Positions 58,701 to 64,000 of a stretch of 64,000 bases of DNA are shown in pieces. Source of the DNA: Hevea brasiliensis (Eukaryota; Streptophyta; Magnoliopsida; Malpighiales; Euphorbiaceae); assembly GCF_030052815.1 (NCBI RefSeq), contig NC_079509.1, positions 46,226,313 to 46,290,312 on the forward strand, in the 5' to 3' direction. Made by a program: the position numbers and the translations under genes. The notes beneath the pieces are model-generated. The model saw only the letters and a program-made list of their open reading frames with translations. It was not told the DNA's origin and did not search any database. Position 1 is the stretch's first letter; every line of letters begins with the position of its first letter.

Positions 58701-59400
58701 TTCTTTTTTATGAAGATCTGCATAACTCTTCTATCTACCAGTTATTGTCTTCAACCTTGCTCTAATTAAGGGCATGGCTTGGTGATTTCCACTAACTCCG
58801 TTCCTACTAAAGCTCTTTCACCCACTTCTTCCCAACACACAGGAGACCTGCACTTTTTCCATGATCCTTACAAGTCAATGACACACATTCTCAGCATATC
58901 TTACAAGGTTTGTATGGTCCTTTTCAATTGTCCATCTGTCTAAAGATGAAAAGTCGTGCTGAAGTCCAACCTGGTGCCTAACTCATTTTGAAGACAATGC
59001 CAAAACCTTGATGTGAACTATGGTCCTCTGTTAGAGACTATCGTTACTGGAGCTCCATGTAACCTTACTATCTCTGCCACGTACATCTGAGCTAACTTAT
59101 CCATAGAATAGTTAACTCTTCCAGGAATGAAGTGAGTAGTCTTGGTCAACCTGTCCACTATAACCCATATTTAATCATGTCTATTGGAGGCCACTGGTAA
59201 CCCCACAATAAAGTTTATCACTATATTTTCCCATCGATTTTTGATGTTTTAGTTTCACTTTCTAATAAACTTCACAAGCAAACACAAACTGTACAATCTC
59301 TTTCTTTATGGTAGGCTAACAATATATCTTCTTTAGATCTTGATACGTTTTAGTGGCTCTAGGATGGATGCTATACCTAGTATTACGAGCTTTTCTCATA
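58701..59400 (-). pseudogene. Integrase core, element B, heavily decayed
   Basis: Pieces in several minus-strand frames match gypsy integrase: a region like CWEEVGERALVGTE (about 58,830), the QTDGQLKRTIQTL-like block (about 58,945-58,900), LVNRGPxFTSRFW-like sequence (about 59,030), and INFIVGLPVASNRHD-like sequence (about 59,215). No frame is open for more than about 50 codons. The identity rests on order and context within element B. Confidence 0.65.
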
Positions 59401-59659
59401 ATGTCTCCCTTAAGCTCAATATCATCTGGTACACATAAACTTACTGCCATATCTTAACACTCTTTTCCCATCAAACTGAAACTCAGCGTTCTCACCCTTC
59501 TGCACTGCTATAGCAATCTTCAGTAACTCAGGATCTTCATGCTACCTTTTTGTTACTTGTCTTAAGTATACTAGTGTCACATTCATTTGAGCTATCTAGG
59601 TACCCTTAACTAACAACTCCAACTGTAACCCTTTTCCAATAAGCTAGTGCAACTCCTTC

Positions 59660-60142
59660 AAGATAGGTATCCTTTTTACGGATATATGAACCAAATTGAT
59701 AAATGATTTTTGGCTGAAGGCATTTGCAATAATATTTACCTTTTTTAAATGGTATTGGATGGTACAATCATAATCACTGAGCAGCTTTACCCATCTCCTT
59801 TGTCTAAGATTTAGCTCTTTCTAGTTGTAGATATACTGGAGACTCTTATGATTGATGAAGATCTCACATTTTGCTCCATAAAGATAATGTCTCCACATCT
59901 TTAGGGAAAAAGACTACAGTCGCCATATCTAAGTCTTAAGTGGGATAATTAGCTTTATGCTTCTTCAATTGTCTTAAAGCATAAGCTATTACTCTACCAT
60001 TCTGCATAAGAATACATCCCAAACCCACTCTAGAGGCATTGTAGTAAACAGTGAAATCTCTACTATGCATAGGTAGAATAAGTATCGGTGTTGAAATTAG
60101 ACACTGTTAAAGCTTCTGAAAGCTCTCCTCATAATCGTCACT
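59660..60142 (-). pseudogene. RNase H region, element B, decayed
   Basis: Minus-strand pieces correspond to the RNase H fold. They include a [24 protein letters not shown] block (about 60,025-59,960), a [24 protein letters not shown] block (about 59,890-59,835) and a [21 protein letters not shown] block (about 59,815-59,770). Each is in a broken frame. The order fits the rest of element B. Confidence 0.7.
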
Positions 60143-60920
60143 CTATTCAAACTTCTTATTCTTCTGAGTTAACCTAGTCATTGGAGTAACTATCTTAGAG
60201 AAATCAGGTATAAATCTCTTATAATAGCTAGCCAAATCTAGGAAACTCTTGATCTCAGTCACTGTAATCAGCCTTAGCCAATCTGTCACTACTTTAACCA
60301 TTTTAGGATCCACTTCAATTCCATTCTCTGATATTACATGTTCCAAAAAGGATATACTCTTCAACCAAAACTTGCATTTAGAGAACTTGGTATACAAATA
60401 ATGCTCCCTCAACATCTGAAAAATCATTCTTAGATGTTGTGCATGCTCTTTAAGGCTTCTGGAATACACTAATATGTCATTAATGAAGTTGATCACAAAG
60501 CGATCCAGATAAGGTCTAAATACCTTATTCATGAGATCCATAAATGCAGTTGGGGCATTGGTTAACCTGAATGGCATCACAAAAAACTCATAATTCCCGT
60601 ATCTGGTATGAAAAGTAGTCTTCAGAATATCTGTCTTCTTGATCCTTAACTGGTGATATATGGACTTTAAGTCTATCTTAGATAAACAACTAGCTCCTAG
60701 TAGCTAATCAAATAGGTCATCAATACAGGGCAAAAGGTACTTGTTCTTCATGGTTATTCAACTATCGATAATCTATGCATAGTTTTAGGGATCCATCTTT
60801 CTTCTTCATAAACAATACTGGAACACCCCAAAAAGAGGTACTCAGTCTAATAAACCCTTTATCTACTAACTCCTATAACTATTACTTTAACTCCTTCAAC
60901 TCTGCAGGGGCCATCGTATA
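60143..60920 (-). pseudogene. Reverse transcriptase, element B, catalytic Asp changed to Asn
   Basis: The minus-strand frame 60,580-60,143 gives [40 protein letters not shown] and [20 protein letters not shown]. The catalytic FIDD box reads FIND: the first Asp of the pair is Asn (plus-strand positions 60,479-60,481). N-terminal RT parts ([24 protein letters not shown]) follow on the right to about 60,880, with stops. RT is therefore dead by both frame and active site. Confidence 0.88.
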
Positions 60921-61568
60921 AGGAGGGATAGATATGGGTCTGGTGCCAGGCATGAGATTAATTTCAAAATCTATCTCCTTCTTAGGTGGCAACCCAGGTA
61001 GTTCCTCTGGAAAAACATCTGGAAACTCTCTTACCACAGGAACTAATCCTAGTCCACTTTTCTTCTCTACTACTTCCTTAACATGTTCCATAAACCCTCT
61101 ACACCCTTTACAAAGCATCTTCCTAGCTTACATGGCTAAGATCGTACCCTTTACAGGTGTTACTTGATCTCCTTAGAAAACTACAACTAACCCAATTTGT
61201 CTTTAAAACTCTATCGCCATGCTTGTACAGTCCAAGGTAGCATAGTTAGATGAGAGCCAATCCATTCCTAGAATGAAATTAAAAGCTATAAATTCTAGAA
61301 CTACTACATCAGCTAGAAAACTTTTGTCTTCAACTATCACCGGATAAGCATAACAAATCATCTCTGTTACTGAAGGTTCACATTTAGGTCCACTAATAAT
61401 TAACGAACATTCTAAACTTGAGACTACCAATCCTAATCTTAGGACTATATCAGGGTTAACAAAAGAGTGTGAAGCACCTAAATTAATCAAAGCATGCACA
61501 TTAAAACTTCCAATGCAAAAATTACCTGACACGATAATGTTAAAAGTATTAACTTCCTGTTGTGTCAT
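60882..61568 (-). pseudogene. Protease and linker, element B
   Basis: The minus-strand frame 61,568-61,203 has FNVHALINLGASHSFVNPDI, where the active-site D-S/P-G is changed to N-L-G. FNFILGMDWLSSNYATLDCT is the second block. The frame 61,118-60,882 gives PVVREFPDVFPEELPGLPPK and the linker to RT. The catalytic Asp is lost here too. Confidence 0.85.
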
Positions 61569-61735
61569 GGTAAAGATCTGAGCCAGTGCTTTTATGAACC
61601 TGTTATAGAGAATGAAAAACCTTGTCCTCTACCCTATCCCCTTCTTGATGAGGGACCCACAAAAGTTTATCTTACTTTCAGTTGGGCCATACTGCCTGAC
61701 CCTACTTATTGAGAAGCCACCATTTCCATATTGGG

Positions 61736-61777
61736 ACACTCCCTTGTCATGTGTCCCTTCTTTCCACATTTGTAACA
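61736..61777 (-). pseudogene. gag zinc knuckle, element B
   Basis: The minus-strand CYKCGKKGHMTREC is a perfect CCHC knuckle. The rest of gag should lie to the right but is replaced at 61,874 by another LTR, so gag is truncated just upstream of this motif. Confidence 0.85.
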
Positions 61778-62240
61778 CTCAGAGATTTGGAGCCTGTGAG
61801 GTCCTCAATGAGGTTTCCTATATTTAACATAGCCGAAAGCATCCGAACAAATTAGATCCACTTCCCATACTAATGTGATACTTGCCATTTTTTGATATCA
61901 GAATATCTGTCCTTAATGGAATATTTTGGTGAAAAGTAAAACTTCACTGACAAAAGAGTGGCAGTAAGATGTGAAAGTATGTTCATGTATGTGGGTTTGA
62001 GATGTTCAAAATGTCTTTAAAAATGAAAAATGTTTTAAAGGTTTTAATTCCTGAAAGGTTTTAAGTAAGTGTTTTTGGCAGAAGGATTTTTGGTAGCCGA
62101 AGTATGAACTTTCGACTGTTGAAGCCCTTTTTACTGCTCAAAAGCAATTTTGGACAAAATAGACTCCAGCAGCCGAAAGCTGGACTTTCAATAACCAAAA
62201 GCTAGAATTTCAATAACCAAAAGTCCCTTGACAGAGAGGG

Positions 62241-62247
62241 TATAAAG
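62241..62247 (+). promoter_or_regulatory. TATA box of the element C LTR
   Basis: TATAAAG after GAGAGGG. The B LTR has TATAAAT in the same context (GGGTATAAAT, revcomp of 45,801-45,810), so the site is conserved between the copies. Confidence 0.65.
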
Positions 62248-62289
62248 AGGGTTCCAAAGCTTATTTTGTTGTTAAAGCACTTAGGATTT

Positions 62290-62293
<4 letters not shown>

Positions 62294-62342
<49 letters not shown>
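62294..62342. repeat. (CT)n microsatellite
   Basis: An uninterrupted CT array of about 49 bp just downstream of the LTR TATA box. The ORFs crossing it on the minus strand are (RE)n translations and not genes. Confidence 0.95.
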
Positions 62343-62345
<3 letters not shown>

Positions 62346-63889
62346 TTTGGGGCATGCAAGGAGCTCTTGGAAGAGATTTCCTTGAGTTTTTGAAGATCTG
62401 AAGGTGGATTCTTCCATTTAGAATTGTAGCATTTAGAAGTATAGAAGAGTAGATTAAAGCTTTGAAGTTTTGGTTCTCTCACCTTCAAGCTCTAAGAAAA
62501 GAGGTAACTTTCTTTTCTCCTTGATCTAAGGGGTAGATCTAAGAAAGTTTATAACTTTAATTTAATGAAAAGTTACTTTAAGTTGAGTTTTGGGAGAATT
62601 TATACATGTTAGTGTTAGGTTTCATGATTTATGAGGAAATCTCATGTTTTGTTGTTAGAATAGTTATGTTTAAGTACTATGGGCCTTAAATGACTAGTTT
62701 TTAATGATGGATTTGAAAAAATTCATGTATATGCTATGTTAGGTTTGGGAAAAACCTAGGATTTGAGTTTTGACTAATGTTATGTAGGCTTTAAGCGTGA
62801 TTCCAAGTTATTTTAGGCCCTAAAGATTGTGTTTTAGGATTGTGATAGGATTATGTTTTGGAACTTTGAAATGAGTTATGAGGTTTTTGGGAGAAGGAAT
62901 CTATAGGTTTTGAACTTGGAAATTCTAAAAATTCTCAGGTTCAGCTATCAAAAGTCAAAGGTTCGACAGCCAACACATATAGTTTCTGAAAAAAATCTAG
63001 AAAATTTCTAGGTTCAAGATTTCAGTAGTCAAAGTTTAAGACTTTGGTAGTCGAAGTCAGCACTGGACAAAAGTGTCATCCGAAGTCTAAGACTTTGGTA
63101 GTAGAAGTGGGTTCTGTCTAACTTTTTTTCCCTTCTTTTCTAAGGTTCCAAAACATGGTTTCATAGTTCATAAGGGCTTAGAATAAGATGTTTATGATAT
63201 GTATAGAGTTTTAGAACATTGTATAATAGGGTCAAATTTTATAGGATCAGGCTAAGAGACTCAGAAAGTTAAAGAACCGAGGATAGCTTTTGTTTGAGTT
63301 AGTTAGTTGATAGGCTTCAAGAGGTGAGTAACTCTAACCCTAATAAAATGGAAACTATTTATAGGTAATTAATGATCATCCTCATGCATTACGTCATATT
63401 TACTTAGGAAGTGTACATTTAGAACATGAAGATGTTGCATAATTGCATAATTTATTGTTGGTGCATTGATGGATATTGGATGACCAACAGACTCCCCCCA
63501 TGTTTATGATGATGTAACGTTACATATGTTATGGATCCTTAAGTAAATCCTGTGAGGAGATCTTTAAGTTGCCCTAGGGTGCATGGCACAGCTCATGTTT
63601 TAAAGGAAAGTTTAAGGAGTTACTGGTGATATGTCCATCCTGCGTGAAATGTTTATGCTATGAGAACTCATTTGAATGATGCAATGCACATGTTTTAATT
63701 AAATGATATAATTTTAATGATGGTTAGGTTGCTCACTGAGCTTATATAAGCTTAACCCCTTCCCCTAAACCCAGATATAGGGTTACAGGACTAAAAGTGT
63801 TCCTTGAAGAGAGAGTTTCACGGGTAGCTTTAGCCTTTTCCTTATGTATGATGTATAGATAGATGGACATGTAAATTTTGAATGGATAG

Positions 63890-64000
63890 TGTAATACCCT
63901 TATTATAGCAATTTCATACATTCTATTGTTCAATTGACCGGTGTCAGTCCGGATAGCTAGAACGTCTGGAAAAACATTTAAACTAAAGTGAGGAACCATA
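63890..64000 (+). repeat. Start of a further LTR (element D), cut by the window edge
   Basis: TGTAATACCC at 63,890, then ATTCTATTGTTCAATTGACC and CAGTCCGGATAGCTAGAACG. The solo LTR read on its sense strand has the same layout: TGTAACACCCC, then GACCAGTG and CTGTCCGGACAGCTAGG about 50 bp in. Similarity of C to B ends at this point, which supports an insertion here. Only 111 bp are visible. Confidence 0.55.

Larger units (their letters stand above)
43856..61873 (-). mobile_element. Ty3/gypsy element B, split by element A and truncated by element C
   Basis: Minus-strand order from the right: gag knuckle (61,736-61,777), protease, RT, RNase H, integrase, chromodomain, polypurine tract (revcomp of 58,184-58,198, AAAGGGGGGAGAA), then the 3' LTR beginning TGTAACACTC at 58,183. 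That LTR is interrupted at 58,022 by element A and resumes at 45,982. The gag N-terminus, primer site and 5' LTR are missing because an LTR in the other orientation joins at 61,874. All coding parts are broken. Confidence 0.85.
61874..63889 (+). repeat. LTR of gypsy element C (same family as B, opposite orientation)
   Basis: Starts TGTGATACTTGCC and follows the element B LTR (read on its own sense strand) motif by motif: TTAATGGAATATT, AAAAATGAAAAATG, the TATA box, repeated (C)GGCTGCCGAAAG-type motifs and the GGGGAAGGGGTTAAGC tract. TATAAAG at 62,241-62,247 is a plausible promoter. Similarity to B stops near 63,870-63,890, where another LTR begins. It abuts B's gag at 61,873. Confidence 0.78.

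Noticed and set aside
62202..62488. Minus-strand ORFs with (RE)n repeats
   Set aside because: Translation of a (CT)n microsatellite in an LTR.
1..64000. CRISPR arrays, operons, ribosome-binding sites, bacterial-type features
   Set aside because: The window is plant nuclear DNA. Regularly spaced short repeats seen here are microsatellites or transposon sub-terminal repeats.
1..64000. tRNA or rRNA genes
   Set aside because: Met-tRNA-like matches are short primer-binding sites of LTR elements. No full cloverleaf or rRNA segment was seen by eye.

Overview
The window is plant nuclear DNA, almost certainly from a eudicot. It is AT-rich and intergenic. It holds chromodomain-bearing Ty3/gypsy elements with initiator-Met-tRNA-type primer sites, Ty1/copia remnants, a CACTA element, a Mutator-like element (MULE) and long AAT/AG microsatellites. 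I cannot name the species from sequence alone. No intact host gene was found. The only host-gene candidates are two adjacent short coding stretches near 19.1-19.5 kb and an exon-like block at 33.24-33.47 kb.

Layout. 1-9.3 kb: AT-rich DNA with microsatellites, a decayed minus-strand copia element (2.9-6.0 kb, gag with zinc knuckle between LTR-like repeats), a ~100 bp tandem repeat (6.67-6.96 kb) and a possible LTR fragment (from 8,728). 9,345-13,053: a non-autonomous CACTA element recognised by CACTA-type ends and dense sub-terminal GCAACCGATT-type repeats. Nested inside it is a small LTR element without coding capacity (10,760-12,561). 13,830-18,459: a complete but decayed Ty1/copia element with 222 bp LTRs and a poly-G anomaly inside its integrase. 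18.9-19.6 kb and 33.2-33.5 kb: host-gene candidates. Between them sits a full-length Ty3/gypsy chromovirus (22,352-32,627, plus strand, 2.62 kb LTRs, perfect AATTC target duplication). Its gag-pol is broken by stops and frameshifts.

36.5-64 kb is a nest. A MULE begins at a TIR-like end (36,508). It carries a plus-strand GRF-type zinc-finger gene convergent with a decayed minus-strand MULE transposase (42.5-43.86 kb). A 3.95 kb solo LTR (37,743-41,692, TSD AAAGA) lies between the two genes. The MULE is cut by the LTR of gypsy element B. That LTR is split by gypsy element A (45,983-58,021, minus strand, TSD GAAAC). B's pol continues at 58.18-61.87 kb, where its gag is cut by an LTR of the same family in the opposite orientation (element C). 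C's LTR is in turn cut near 63,890 by the start of another LTR (element D), which runs off the window and resembles the start of the solo LTR family.

All the transposon coding regions carry stops or frameshifts, so the window reads as a layered record of insertions rather than a set of cooperating genes. The most unusual item is the MULE with a spliced GRF zinc-finger gene facing its transposase. I did not find clear evidence of an undescribed functional system. Boundaries and homologies were read by eye, without alignment or database search.
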